A stretch of 10,054 nucleotides of DNA from Hoskinsella mucinilytica (GTDB taxonomy: Bacteria > Bacillota_I > Bacilli_A > Erysipelotrichales > Erysipelotrichaceae): contig NZ_JBEQZJ010000072.1 in NCBI RefSeq assembly GCF_045223415.1, positions 1-10,054 on the forward strand. Direction: 5' to 3'. The notes beneath the pieces are model-generated. The model saw only the letters and a list, made by a program, of their open reading frames with translations. It was not told where the DNA came from and ran no database searches. Numbering within the stretch: position 1 is the first letter of the stretch; each line of letters begins with the position of its first letter. The translations under genes and the position numbers were made by a program. Positions 1-5,746 of this stretch are shown in pieces.

Positions 1-1206
1 CTTAGGTTGATATTTCTTTACATAATTACAGAAAGCTTTCGATGCGGTATGTTTACCGGCTTTCACTTCAATTGGGGTGATGCTACCATTATAATATATG
101 ATAAAATCAATTTCCGCAGATTGGCTAGGCTCATAGTAAAAACATTTTTTTTGATTTCTTTTAAAAATCTGAGCTGCGATATTTTCATACAAGGCTCCTT
201 TATAAATGCCGAGTTCCCCTTGTATGATTTTTTGAATATCCCCATCATTTAGTTGTGAAATAAGCAATCCTGTATCTGCCATATATACTTTGAAAACAGC
301 AAGTTCTATTTCTTTTTCAAGTGGTTCATCAATATGAGCAATGCGATTTACTTTTAAGATAAGACCACTATCTTCCAGCCATTTTAAACTACTGTCATAG
401 TAGCGTGCATTGTAACCTTTTTTTATTACACTATATTGAAACTTTTTATTTTCTTTTGCTAATTGAACGGGAATTGAAGTAAAGCATTCTCTAGCTTTCA
501 TCTTATCTGATGCCAAAGCATATTTTGCCATATCATTCATATAATCATTAACGATTCTTCGCTGAACAATTAAGGTTTCTTTCATCGATTTTGTTTTTAT
601 ATATGTTTTCACTACTTCTGGCATTCCTCCGACAACCATATAGGTAGTGAATAACTCATTCATTTTTTCATGTAAGATTTCTGGAATTGCTTCTTGTTGC
701 TGAATGGTGCGATTGATCTTATTTATGATGGTTTTATCTATGCCATACGCAGAAAGAAATTCAAGAAAGCTCATTGGATACATATCCCATGTTTCAACAT
801 AACCAACAGGATAGGATGTGGTTTTTGCAATGACAACTCCAAGCATACTGCTGGAACATATGATATCACAAGGAAAGTTTTCCTTCATGAACTTCAAAGT
901 TGTAATCGCATCAGGACATGCCTGTATTTCATCCATAAAAAATAATGTTTGTTTGTTAAATGGAATATTCATATATTCTATTTGTAGATATTCTAATATA
1001 TCTTTTGGATTATGTGTTCTTTGAAACAATTTAATATAGTTTAAATCTTTTTCGAAGTTTATTTCAATGAGATTTTCGTAATTTTGTTTTGCAAACTCAC
1101 GAATAGTCGTGGTTTTTCCTACTTGGCGTGCTCCTTTAATGATCAATGGTTTCTTGTCTGATTGTTGTTTCCATGCCATCAAACTATTTTCAATCAATCT
1201 TCTCAT
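1..1206 (-). CDS. AAA ATPase with C-terminal DUF4143 domain (C-terminus cut by window edge)
   Basis: Reading codon by codon from the ATG at 1206 gives 402 uninterrupted codons running off position 1, so the stop lies outside the window. The N-terminal third is an AAA_14-type P-loop domain: Walker A GARQVGKTT (about residues 24-32), Walker B LFFMDE (about 107-112) and a serine-rich sensor stretch CSSSML (about 135-140). The C-terminal part matches DUF4143, with AEID near residue 364 and EVK near 381, the pattern of a degenerate PD-(D/E)XK nuclease fold. Family members are usually about 400-450 residues, so only a short tail is missing. The start is fixed by the Shine-Dalgarno AAAGGTGG eight bases upstream. 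The family is common as single-gene units in gut Firmicutes and Bacteroidetes; its substrate is unknown. It has its own promoter and appears monocistronic at its 5' side. Family assignment is secure, biological role is not. Confidence 0.93.
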   Translation of the reverse strand, partial: MRRLIENSLMAWKQQSDKKPLIIKGARQVGKTTTIREFAKQNYENLIEINFEKDLNYIKLFQRTHNPKDILEYLQIEYMNIPFNKQTLFFMDEIQACPDAITTLKFMKENFPCDIICSSSMLGVVIAKTTSYPVGYVETWDMYPMSFLEFLSAYGIDKTIINKINRTIQQQEAIPEILHEKMNELFTTYMVVGGMPEVVKTYIKTKSMKETLIVQRRIVNDYMNDMAKYALASDKMKARECFTSIPVQLAKENKKFQYSVIKKGYNARYYDSSLKWLEDSGLILKVNRIAHIDEPLEKEIELAVFKVYMADTGLLISQLNDGDIQKIIQGELGIYKGALYENIAAQIFKRNQKKCFYYEPSQSAEIDFIIYYNGSITPIEVKAGKHTASKAFCNYVKKYQPK

Positions 1207-1243
1207 ATTATTTTCCACCTTTTCTACTATATTCACTGTGATT

Positions 1244-1272
1244 AGTATATACCAATGTATAAAAATATGCAA
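1244..1272 (-). promoter_or_regulatory. Sigma-A promoter of the DUF4143 ATPase gene
   Basis: On the minus strand there is a -35 box TTGCAT (1267-1272), a 17-bp spacer and a -10 box TATACT (1244-1249). Each box differs from consensus by one base. The start codon lies about 38 bp downstream of the -10 box, with a good ribosome binding site between them. Confidence 0.72.
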
Positions 1273-1336
1273 TGGTGCATAAAAATATCGATATAAATAT
1301 GCAATCGAACATATTTTTAAGCGTAAAAATATGCAT
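1263..1336. repeat. Three AAATATGCA repeats spaced 32 bp apart
   Basis: AAATATGCA starts at 1263, 1295 and 1327, exactly 32 bp apart, about three helical turns. The first copy overlaps the -35 box of the ATPase promoter. Inverted relatives such as TGCATAAAAATA lie between the copies. The phasing suggests an operator array, but the surrounding DNA is very A/T-rich and the repeats may be fortuitous. Confidence 0.4.
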
Positions 1337-1399
1337 ATGAGTAAAAAGAATTGCTTGGTGAAATTAGAGAGAATCTGCAATTTATTTATGATGCTATAG

Positions 1400-1439
1400 A
1401 AAATGAAAAAATGTCAGGCTGAAATAGCTTGACATTTTT
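1400..1439 (-). terminator. Rho-independent terminator after cotJC
   Basis: A near-perfect inverted repeat has 14-base arms at 1407-1420 and 1426-1439 and a 5-base loop. Read on the minus strand, the stem is followed by a T-rich run. It lies about 20 bases past the cotJC stop codon and closes the cotJ operon. Confidence 0.85.
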
Positions 1440-1460
1440 GATTACGATATCTGTCATGTT

Positions 1461-2057
1461 TTATTTATCGAATGCCGGATTATATTGATAATAGTTACAG
1501 CAATCGAGTTGATCTTGAACATAAGATAGAGCTTCACCAAAACGTTGGAAATGTATAATTTCACGCTCCCTCAGAAATGTTAAAGGTTGAATGACTTCGG
1601 GATCTGTTGCGGCTCTTAAGAGATTGTCATAAGTGACTCTTGCCTTTTGTTCAGCAGCCATGTCTTCCACAAGATCGGCAATCGGATCCCCTTTTGATTG
1701 AAAGTAAGCAGCTGTAAATGCTGCACCACTTGCGGCTTGAGGCCATATACCAGTTGTATGATCAACATAGTAAACATCAAAACCGTTTGCCTTAATTTCT
1801 TCCATAGATAAATTTCTAGTTAATTGATAAACGATAGCAGAAACCATCTCAAGATGAGCAAGTTCTTCAGTTCCGATATCAGTTAACATTGCACGAACAC
1901 GATTATAAGGCATTGCATATCGTTGATTTAGATAACGCATAGAAGCACTTAACTCACCATCAGGACCACCGATTTGAGAAATGACGATCTTCGCAAAACC
2001 TGGATCCGGTCTTGTAATATTGACTGGAAATTGTAATTTTTTTTCATAATTCCACAT
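1461..2057 (-). CDS. cotJC: Spore coat protein CotJC, manganese-catalase family
   Basis: This 198-residue protein is the third gene of a cotJABC operon. CotJC belongs to the non-haem manganese catalase (ferritin-like) superfamily and is a component of the spore coat or outer spore layer in Bacillus and Clostridium. The di-manganese ligands expected from manganese catalases are all present: E35 in GELSASMRYL, E65 and H68 in EELAHLE, E136 in MAAEQKAR and H169 in REIIHF. That makes a catalytically competent protein likely. Length is typical. The ATG at 2057 begins three bases after the cotJB stop, and a GTGGGG purine stretch inside the end of cotJB can serve as ribosome binding site. The C-terminus DCCNYYQYNPAFDK is rich in Cys and Tyr, which would suit cross-linking in the coat (inference). 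A terminator follows. Confidence 0.95.
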   Translation of the reverse strand: MWNYEKKLQFPVNITRPDPGFAKIVISQIGGPDGELSASMRYLNQRYAMPYNRVRAMLTDIGTEELAHLEMVSAIVYQLTRNLSMEEIKANGFDVYYVDHTTGIWPQAASGAAFTAAYFQSKGDPIADLVEDMAAEQKARVTYDNLLRAATDPEVIQPLTFLREREIIHFQRFGEALSYVQDQLDCCNYYQYNPAFDK

Positions 2058-2060
2058 AAA

Positions 2061-2306
2061 TTAAACCCCACTTTCCCATGGCCATGGACCATTGATATAT
2101 TGCCAATCATCACTATCATTTGTTCGATTGGTCAAAGGAGTGAAACAGCGCTCATATTCTTCTACTGCCTGTTGATAAAGATGTTGAAACTTCTTATAAT
2201 ACATCATAGCTTGTTTATCTTTTGGATGTGAATTCAGATATAAGATAGCCTCCTGCAAAGCAAAATCATACATCTGAATTTCTTTTTTTAGTTGTGACTC
2301 ATTCAT
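2061..2306 (-). CDS. cotJB: Spore coat protein CotJB
   Basis: The 81-residue protein has the CotJB-domain features: an alpha-helical core with FALQEAILYLNSHPKDKQA (about residues 14-32) and the conserved tryptophan-rich tail NGPWPWE. It is part of the cotJABC operon, where CotJA and CotJC depend on each other for coat assembly in B. subtilis; the exact role of CotJB is unclear. The frame is also open to a GTG at 2315, directly after the cotJA stop. The ATG at 2306 is preferred because AGGTG lies six to seven bases upstream of it, and initiation at the GTG would place the start inside the ribosome binding site. The gene is packed between cotJA and cotJC with almost no spacing, so one transcript is expected. 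Confidence 0.93.
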   Translation of the reverse strand: MNESQLKKEIQMYDFALQEAILYLNSHPKDKQAMMYYKKFQHLYQQAVEEYERCFTPLTNRTNDSDDWQYINGPWPWESGV

Positions 2307-2315
2307 AATATGCAC

Positions 2316-2510
2316 CTATGGTTGAAACGGTTTGTTTAAATCACAAAAAACCGTTCCAAGATAAAATCCATCCTCTAAAGGCATGGGGTCTGACCAGCGT
2401 TGCATTGGTACATATGTCATACCAACACTTTGTTTAGGGCGATTGCTTTTTTGGTCATTATGGTAGCAGGAATCTTCATACCATTGTGCATCATCATATT
2501 CATATATCAT
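2316..2510 (-). CDS. cotJA: Spore coat-associated protein CotJA
   Basis: This short acidic protein of 64 residues carries the CotJA signature: TYVPMQRW followed by DPMPLEDGFYLGTVFCDLNKPF. Tyr, Trp and Pro are abundant, as usual in coat proteins. It is the first gene of cotJABC and is followed without a gap by cotJB (TAG at 2316-2318). The ATG at 2510 has GAGGG five bases upstream. In B. subtilis the operon is transcribed in the mother cell by sigma-E and CotJA is needed to assemble CotJC into the coat. The same role is inferred here from conserved gene order. Confidence 0.94.
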   Translation of the reverse strand: MIYEYDDAQWYEDSCYHNDQKSNRPKQSVGMTYVPMQRWSDPMPLEDGFYLGTVFCDLNKPFQP

Positions 2511-2550
2511 GATATCCCTCTTTTCGTTCGAGCAAGATATTGCTCACTTC

Positions 2551-2558
2551 AGTTTATG
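2551..2558 (-). promoter_or_regulatory. Possible sigma-E -10 element for cotJABC
   Basis: CATAAACT on the minus strand matches seven of eight positions of the sigma-E -10 consensus CATAYAHT and lies about 40 bp before the cotJA start. The matching -35 is not convincing, because that space is shared with the terminator of the upstream gene. The call rests partly on the known sigma-E control of cotJ in Bacillus. Confidence 0.35.
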
Positions 2559-2585
2559 ATAAGAAAAGAAGCCTGTTTAGGCTTC
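2555..2585 (-). terminator. Terminator after the alpha/beta hydrolase
   Basis: A perfect 7-bp stem (GAAGCCT at 2568-2574 with AGGCTTC at 2579-2585) encloses a 4-base loop and is followed on the minus strand by TTTTCTTAT. It sits between the hydrolase stop and cotJA, so the two are separate units. Confidence 0.75.
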
Positions 2586-2616
2586 CTATAAGGGTTGATA
2601 TTAGATGTTATCTTAC

Positions 2617-3483
2617 TTATTGTTTAAGAAAATGGATGATATCTTTCCAAGGTTTTACTTCTGTTATCAGATCAGCATGACTTTCTTTTTCATATACAAT
2701 GGTATTTGGTTCTTCATCAAAACTTTCGATAAGCTTTTGTGTTAGCTGTATAGGAACGATACTATCTGCTGTTGAGGAAAGAATCAATGTATCGCAAGAA
2801 ATTTGCTTTACATATGCATCGCTTGGTAAAGGATAACGAATCAAATAGGTCAAAGGACCATAAAAGATAGGAAAATAGGTGTTGAAAAGATCTTGTCCAT
2901 TATTATAAGGAGCAATCAAAACAAATTTATCGGGGGGATTGTTTGCGGCAACATAGCTTGCTATTCCAGTTCCTATGCTATAGCCGATGATATCTATTTT
3001 CTTATCCGGAAAGGTTTCTTTCACATATTTGATCACATCATCTGCCATCTGAAAGATAGATGCTTGAGATAATGAACCAGTGCTTTCACCATAGGAGGGA
3101 TAATCAATGCTTAAAAATGATATGTGCTCCATGGAATCAAAAATACCTAGCTCATCAAATTCAAGAAAAGTACTTGCTGTATTTTGTGCATTACCACCGA
3201 AATAAACGATGATCGTATCATCTTGCTCATCACTTTTCAACCATCCTTTGTATTGATTCTGAATGGTTATCGCTTTGAATTTTTGTTGATGTGTTAAGGT
3301 TTGACTATCCTGTTCGCTTTTGTTTGGGAAGAAGATGACATATTCTTGTGCTATGTAAACTGTCACAGAAAGAATGATGAGCATTACACAAAGAAAACCA
3401 ATAAATTGGCGAAGTACAATAAAACGAATAGCACCTCTTTTTTGTAAATGTTGATATTTTTTTACGATAAAAACTTCTATCAA
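2617..3483 (-). CDS. Membrane-anchored alpha/beta hydrolase (serine hydrolase)
   Basis: The frame encodes 288 residues. A basic N-terminus is followed by one hydrophobic segment (about residues 26-47), then an alpha/beta hydrolase fold facing outward. The catalytic triad is visible: nucleophile S169 in GYSIG, acid D240 in STADSIVP and H269 in KESHADL. The oxyanion region is YFGGNAQ (about 94-100). It resembles the BEM46/YfhR-like, S33-related esterases; the substrate is unknown. The only in-frame start is TTG at 3483, weakly supported by a GAAAAGATAA stretch and lying immediately after a stop in that frame. That TTG falls at or beyond the presumed ICE junction, so the native start and promoter may have been lost. 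Expression could now depend on read-through from the element. A terminator follows the gene. The catalytic domain is intact; the true N-terminus is uncertain. Confidence 0.85.
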   Translation of the reverse strand: MIEVFIVKKYQHLQKRGAIRFIVLRQFIGFLCVMLIILSVTVYIAQEYVIFFPNKSEQDSQTLTHQQKFKAITIQNQYKGWLKSDEQDDTIIVYFGGNAQNTASTFLEFDELGIFDSMEHISFLSIDYPSYGESTGSLSQASIFQMADDVIKYVKETFPDKKIDIIGYSIGTGIASYVAANNPPDKFVLIAPYNNGQDLFNTYFPIFYGPLTYLIRYPLPSDAYVKQISCDTLILSSTADSIVPIQLTQKLIESFDEEPNTIVYEKESHADLITEVKPWKDIIHFLKQ

Positions 3484-3530
3484 AAATTGATTATCTTTTC
3501 ATAAGTTGTCAAATGTCTGTATAGCCTGTA

Positions 3531-3548
3531 TTTACGGGCGTTACGGGC
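3531..3548. repeat. Tandem TTACGGGC repeat near the ICE end
   Basis: TTACGGGC occurs at 3532-3539 and 3541-3548, a 9-bp period, about 50 bp inside the presumed terminus. A further 7-bp stem (ATGCTGG/CCAGCGT, 3577-3596, one G-T pair) lies beside it. Such end-proximal repeats could bind Int, Xis or host factors; this is inference. Confidence 0.4.
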
Positions 3549-3597
3549 ATTTTTCATATCGGAAGATACTTTGCATATGCTGGCATATCCCAGCGTG

Positions 3598-3612
3598 TTT
3601 TGGCAGCCAAAA
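3598..3612. repeat. 15-bp palindrome downstream of int
   Basis: TTTTGGCAGCCAAAA is a perfect palindrome around its central base, 34 bp past the int stop. It may form a short stem as a weak terminator or act as a protein site at the element end. The tight loop and lack of a clean downstream U run make terminator function doubtful. Confidence 0.4.
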
Positions 3613-3647
3613 GTAGTAAAAGTGTAGTAAACTCTGCCTTTACTACT
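3612..3647. repeat. Cluster of DR2-like arm-type integrase sites
   Basis: Three copies of a GTAGTAAA core are packed here: AGTAGTAAA at 3612-3620 and GTGTAGTAAA at 3622-3631 on the plus strand, and AGTAGTAAA inverted at 3639-3647. The arm-type DR2 site bound by the N-terminal domain of Tn916 Int contains the same GTAGTAAA core (from memory of the published complex). The third copy overlaps the int stop codon, so the gene end doubles as a recombination site. Confidence 0.65.
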
Positions 3648-4833
3648 AGGCACATAACCTGTCCATTTCAGCTTTAGCAGAAGCAGAAGAACCATGTGCG
3701 TAATACCCAAGCGTCATCGTGATGTTGGCGTGTCCCATAAGATACTGCAAAGTGTTTGGGTTCATGCCCTTGTTTGCCATATTCGTACAGAACGTGTGTC
3801 TGAATGTATGTGGCGTTACATTTGGCAATGCTGCCTCATGGCACTTGTTATACTTCTTGACAAGTCCTCTTACCATACTCTCATAGTTGCAAGCTACCTT
3901 TGGCAACCCGTCATTGTTGAGAAACAGAAAATCTCTGTAGCTGTCAATAACGATAGGCTCTGCTTTCCCACGGCTTTTTACAATCCTCTTTAACGCCTGA
4001 TAGACATTCTCTGTCATTGGAATCTCTCTGTCACCGTTTTTGGTTTTCGGAAGCTCAATGTAGTACCCGATATCACTATCTCTTAATAGCTGGTGGTCTA
4101 CATGGATTATCCTGTTTGGAAAGTCCAAGTCAAACTTGGTCAGTCCGCAAAGTTCAGAGATACGAAGCCCCGTTCCCAGCAGCACTATGATTTCATCACG
4201 GTACTTCTTATAGGTCTTGTCCTGTTCCATAAAGGAAAGACAGTCGGCTTCCTGTTCCAATGATAAAGCAGTCTTTGGTTCTGTATCATCTTCAAGAACC
4301 ATATTCAATGCAAAATCAAAAGGATTCTTTCTGATACAGTCGTCCTGTATCGCCGTGTAGAATGACGCTTTAAGGGAACGCTTGAAATTGCTAATCGTCT
4401 TGTAGGCATAGCCATTGTCACTCATGCGGATAGCCCACTCTTTTGCATCGGACAGCTTCACACTGTCAATGCTTCTCATTCCCAGCGGGTCTTTTTCCAG
4501 AATGTCCATAAGGTACTTGCGACCTTTTACAGTATTTCGTTTCACATTCTTTCTGTGGCTGTTCTGCTTTGCATATAGCTGGCAGACCGACATTTTCTTT
4601 CCGATTGTGTCGATACCGTCGTTGAGGTCTTTTTGTATATCCTGTTCCTTTTCCCTCAATGAGATATCTTCACGCTTTCCTGCCGGTGTCCTGTCCGTCG
4701 GTACGAGCTTCCAAGCATAAGCAAATTGCGGTTTACCTAATGCGTCTGTATATTTGTATGCGTATCTTCCGTCTTTTCTCTGGCTCTCTCCAGTCTTTAA
4801 AATTCTTCCTTTGCTGTCACGTCTTTTTTCCAT
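3646..4833 (-). CDS. int: Tyrosine recombinase (integrase) of Tn916 family
   Basis: The 395-residue protein starts EKRRDSKGRILKTGESQRKD, very close to the N-terminus of Tn916 Int, where a small three-stranded-sheet domain binds arm-type DR2 sites. A SAM-like core-binding domain spans about residues 80-180. The catalytic domain spans about 185-390 and shows R224 (TGLRISELCG), K265 (PKTKNGDREIP), H342 and R345 (HTFRHTF), H368 (GHANITMTL) and the nucleophile Tyr, probably Y378 (GYYAH). All catalytic residues are present. It ends about ten residues before Tn916 Int, which is normal variation. The ATG at 4833 has AAAGGAG nine bases upstream. The gene follows xis closely but also has its own extended -10 promoter, and its ribosome binding site can be masked in a hairpin. 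It catalyses integration and, with Xis, excision. Confidence 0.96.
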   Translation of the reverse strand: MEKRRDSKGRILKTGESQRKDGRYAYKYTDALGKPQFAYAWKLVPTDRTPAGKREDISLREKEQDIQKDLNDGIDTIGKKMSVCQLYAKQNSHRKNVKRNTVKGRKYLMDILEKDPLGMRSIDSVKLSDAKEWAIRMSDNGYAYKTISNFKRSLKASFYTAIQDDCIRKNPFDFALNMVLEDDTEPKTALSLEQEADCLSFMEQDKTYKKYRDEIIVLLGTGLRISELCGLTKFDLDFPNRIIHVDHQLLRDSDIGYYIELPKTKNGDREIPMTENVYQALKRIVKSRGKAEPIVIDSYRDFLFLNNDGLPKVACNYESMVRGLVKKYNKCHEAALPNVTPHTFRHTFCTNMANKGMNPNTLQYLMGHANITMTLGYYAHGSSASAKAEMDRLCA

Positions 4834-4841
4834 GAGGTTAA

Positions 4842-4864
4842 GCTCCTTTCAAAGTAGAAAGAGC
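4842..4864 (-). promoter_or_regulatory. Hairpin that could mask the int ribosome binding site
   Basis: In the minus-strand RNA, GCTCTTTC (4857-4864) can pair with GAAAGGAGC (4842-4850), leaving one bulged G and a 6-base loop. The second arm contains the whole int Shine-Dalgarno AAAGGAG. A stem like this would limit int translation. Seen as complementarity only. Confidence 0.5.
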
Positions 4865-4883
4865 CTTGATACGACATACATAT

Positions 4884-4912
4884 ATTATACCATATTTAAG
4901 GCTTTTTTTCAT
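4884..4912 (-). promoter_or_regulatory. Promoter directly in front of int
   Basis: A perfect -10 box TATAAT (4884-4889) is preceded by TGG, forming an extended -10. A weak -35 ATGAAA (4907-4912, four of six) sits 17 bp upstream and overlaps the end of xis. Transcription would start near 4877 and include the hairpin over the int ribosome binding site. It would let int be made without xis. Confidence 0.7.
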
Positions 4913-5115
4913 CATATAACGTCCAAGGAATCAATGATTTTTTCAAATTGTTTCCGCTTAATCTGGACACGGTTGCCGTTCATAATGACCCAGTTCGCAC
5001 CCATGTTTTCCTCCGCAATCCGACGCAGCTTCTTTTCCCCGATACGGAAATATCTTGACGCTTCCTCAATGGTCAGCGTGTATTTTTCCCAGACAGGCAC
5101 ATCCGTATTGTTCAT
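4912..5115 (-). CDS. xis: Excisionase of Tn916 family
   Basis: This 67-residue basic protein is plainly homologous to Tn916 Xis: it shares WEKYTLTIEEASRYFRIG, the segment ANWVIMNGNR and the tail KRKQFEKIIDSLD. The fold is a MerR-like winged helix (HTH_17/excisionase) that binds the element ends and helps Int excise the element as a circle. The frame opens with two Met codons, at 5118 and 5115. The start at 5115 is preferred because it aligns end to end with Tn916 Xis and puts AGGAGG nine bases upstream. A small ORF upstream ends in TGATG overlap with this start, suggesting translational coupling. The stop at 4912 is 78 bp before int, and the int promoter overlaps its last codons. Confidence 0.95.
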   Translation of the reverse strand: MNNTDVPVWEKYTLTIEEASRYFRIGEKKLRRIAEENMGANWVIMNGNRVQIKRKQFEKIIDSLDVI

Positions 5116-5198
5116 CATGTACCACCTCCTTCATGTATGTTTTTTTCAAGCAGACAGACGGCTTCGGAAAGCTCCGCTAGTATCTCAACTATTCTCAT
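5115..5198 (-). CDS. Possible 27-residue leader peptide coupled to xis
   Basis: ATG at 5198 opens a 27-codon frame starting MRIVEILAELSEAVCLLEKN, which would form an amphipathic helix, and ending HEGGGT. Its TGA overlaps the xis ATG by one base (TGATG), and its last codons contain the xis Shine-Dalgarno AGGAGG. I see no good ribosome binding site for it, and its ATG lies in a short hairpin (CTCAT/ATGAG, 5194-5207). It may be a real small protein of the element, a coupling leader, or chance. Confidence 0.35.
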   Translation of the reverse strand: MRIVEILAELSEAVCLLEKNIHEGGGT

Positions 5199-5383
5199 TC
5201 TTATGAGTGAACCGTATCATTAGGGCGTATCATTATTCTGTGAAAACAGGTCATGGCAGAACCACCTTTCCAAAGGTCGCTCTCGAAGCATTGCATGAAT
5301 CGCTCACTTTCCATTCCATGAGGAAAGGTCATGGCGTGCAATCTCCGTCGGCTTGCTGTCATCACAAACGTATCTGTCTACTT

Positions 5384-5403
5384 TATTCAGTTTTCAAAGA
5401 GCA
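5384..5403 (-). promoter_or_regulatory. boxA-like antitermination motif
   Basis: The minus strand reads TGCTCTTTGAAAACTGAATA. The first eight bases are the conserved core of boxA (TGCTCTTTAACA in E. coli), the NusB/NusE recognition site found in rRNA leaders. The match is by eye; no rRNA lies nearby. Confidence 0.45.
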
Positions 5404-5412
5404 TATACGGCT

Positions 5413-5471
5413 GCTTATCAGCCTATGAAAACCCATCACAGCTCTGAATGGATTTTCATAGAACGATAAGC
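5413..5471 (-). repeat. Long imperfect inverted repeat upstream of the boxA-like motif
   Basis: CTATGAAAACCCAT (5423-5436) pairs with ATGGATTTTCATAG (5448-5461) with one mismatch and an 11-base loop. Beyond a 3x3 internal loop, GCTTATC (5413-5419) pairs with GATAAGC (5465-5471). The stem ends ten bases before the boxA-like motif. No U run follows, so it is not a simple terminator. Confidence 0.6.
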
Positions 5472-5509
5472 GGAACTGGAAAGAGAGAAGTATCATGTTC
5501 CGCAGCTTT

Positions 5510-5746
5510 CTAGCTTGCTTCTATCTCAAATTCATAAATCATTTTTATGATTGCTTCTCTGATGCGTCCTTTCAGCTCCATGTCAACGGCGATATAGACA
5601 TTGCCGTATTCATCATAGAGAGGGCGCAGGCTGCATTTTGATATGTAAGGGTCATAGAACTGCAATAGCTTTTCTATTGACCGTTCGCTGCCGTCAGCAG
5701 CAGAAGATATCAGGTAAAACGATGGCAGTGCAAATGCTTCATTCAT
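5510..5746 (-). CDS. Tn916 Orf8-like protein, HTH_16 family
   Basis: The 78-residue protein resembles Tn916 Orf8: a helical start, the segment SIEKLLQFYDPYISKCS (about 23-39), the LYDEYGNVYIAVDMELKGRI stretch and a helical C-terminus. This is the transposon-associated helix-turn-helix (HTH_16) family, which resembles sigma-factor region 2. Its ATG overlaps the orf7-like gene by 8 bases, so the two are translated together. In Tn916 the orf7-orf8 pair is required for high transcription of the excision and transfer genes. The AGGAGG upstream is about 12 bases from the start, a little far, which fits coupling. A structured spacer separates it from xis. Confidence 0.88.
   Translation of the reverse strand: MNEAFALPSFYLISSAADGSERSIEKLLQFYDPYISKCSLRPLYDEYGNVYIAVDMELKGRIREAIIKMIYEFEIEAS

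Larger units (their letters stand above)
5199..5509 (-). promoter_or_regulatory. Structured non-coding leader between orf8 and xis
   Basis: No convincing gene lies here. In transcription order on the minus strand it holds a hairpin (GCGGAAC/GTTCCGC, 5470-5503), a long imperfect hairpin (5413-5471), a boxA-like sequence (5384-5403), a short hairpin (CTTTCC/GGAAAG, about 5305-5325), two CCATGACC copies, and a tandem CGTATCATTA pair (5213-5222, 5226-5235). No strong sigma-A promoter for xis was found. The concentration of pairings suggests an RNA regulatory region controlling read-through into xis-int. Confidence 0.5.

Noticed and set aside
694..1024. Plus-strand frames at 694-945 and 818-1024.
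   Set aside because: They are antisense to the intact ATPase frame and lack initiation signals.
1..1206. Broken pseudogene for the ATPase.
   Set aside because: Codon-by-codon reading shows no stop or frameshift; the gene is merely cut by the window edge.
3480..3710. Minus-strand 76-codon frame spanning the end of int and the ICE terminus.
   Set aside because: It overlaps int in another frame, lacks a ribosome binding site and covers integrase-site repeats. Its composition is not protein-like.
4754..5206. Plus-strand 150-codon frame across xis and the int start.
   Set aside because: It is antisense to three supported features and has no ribosome binding site or recognisable domain.
5384..5403. 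Remnant of an rRNA operon leader suggested by the boxA-like motif.
   Set aside because: No 16S, 23S or tRNA sequence, or rRNA-type promoter, lies nearby; the motif sits inside the ICE.
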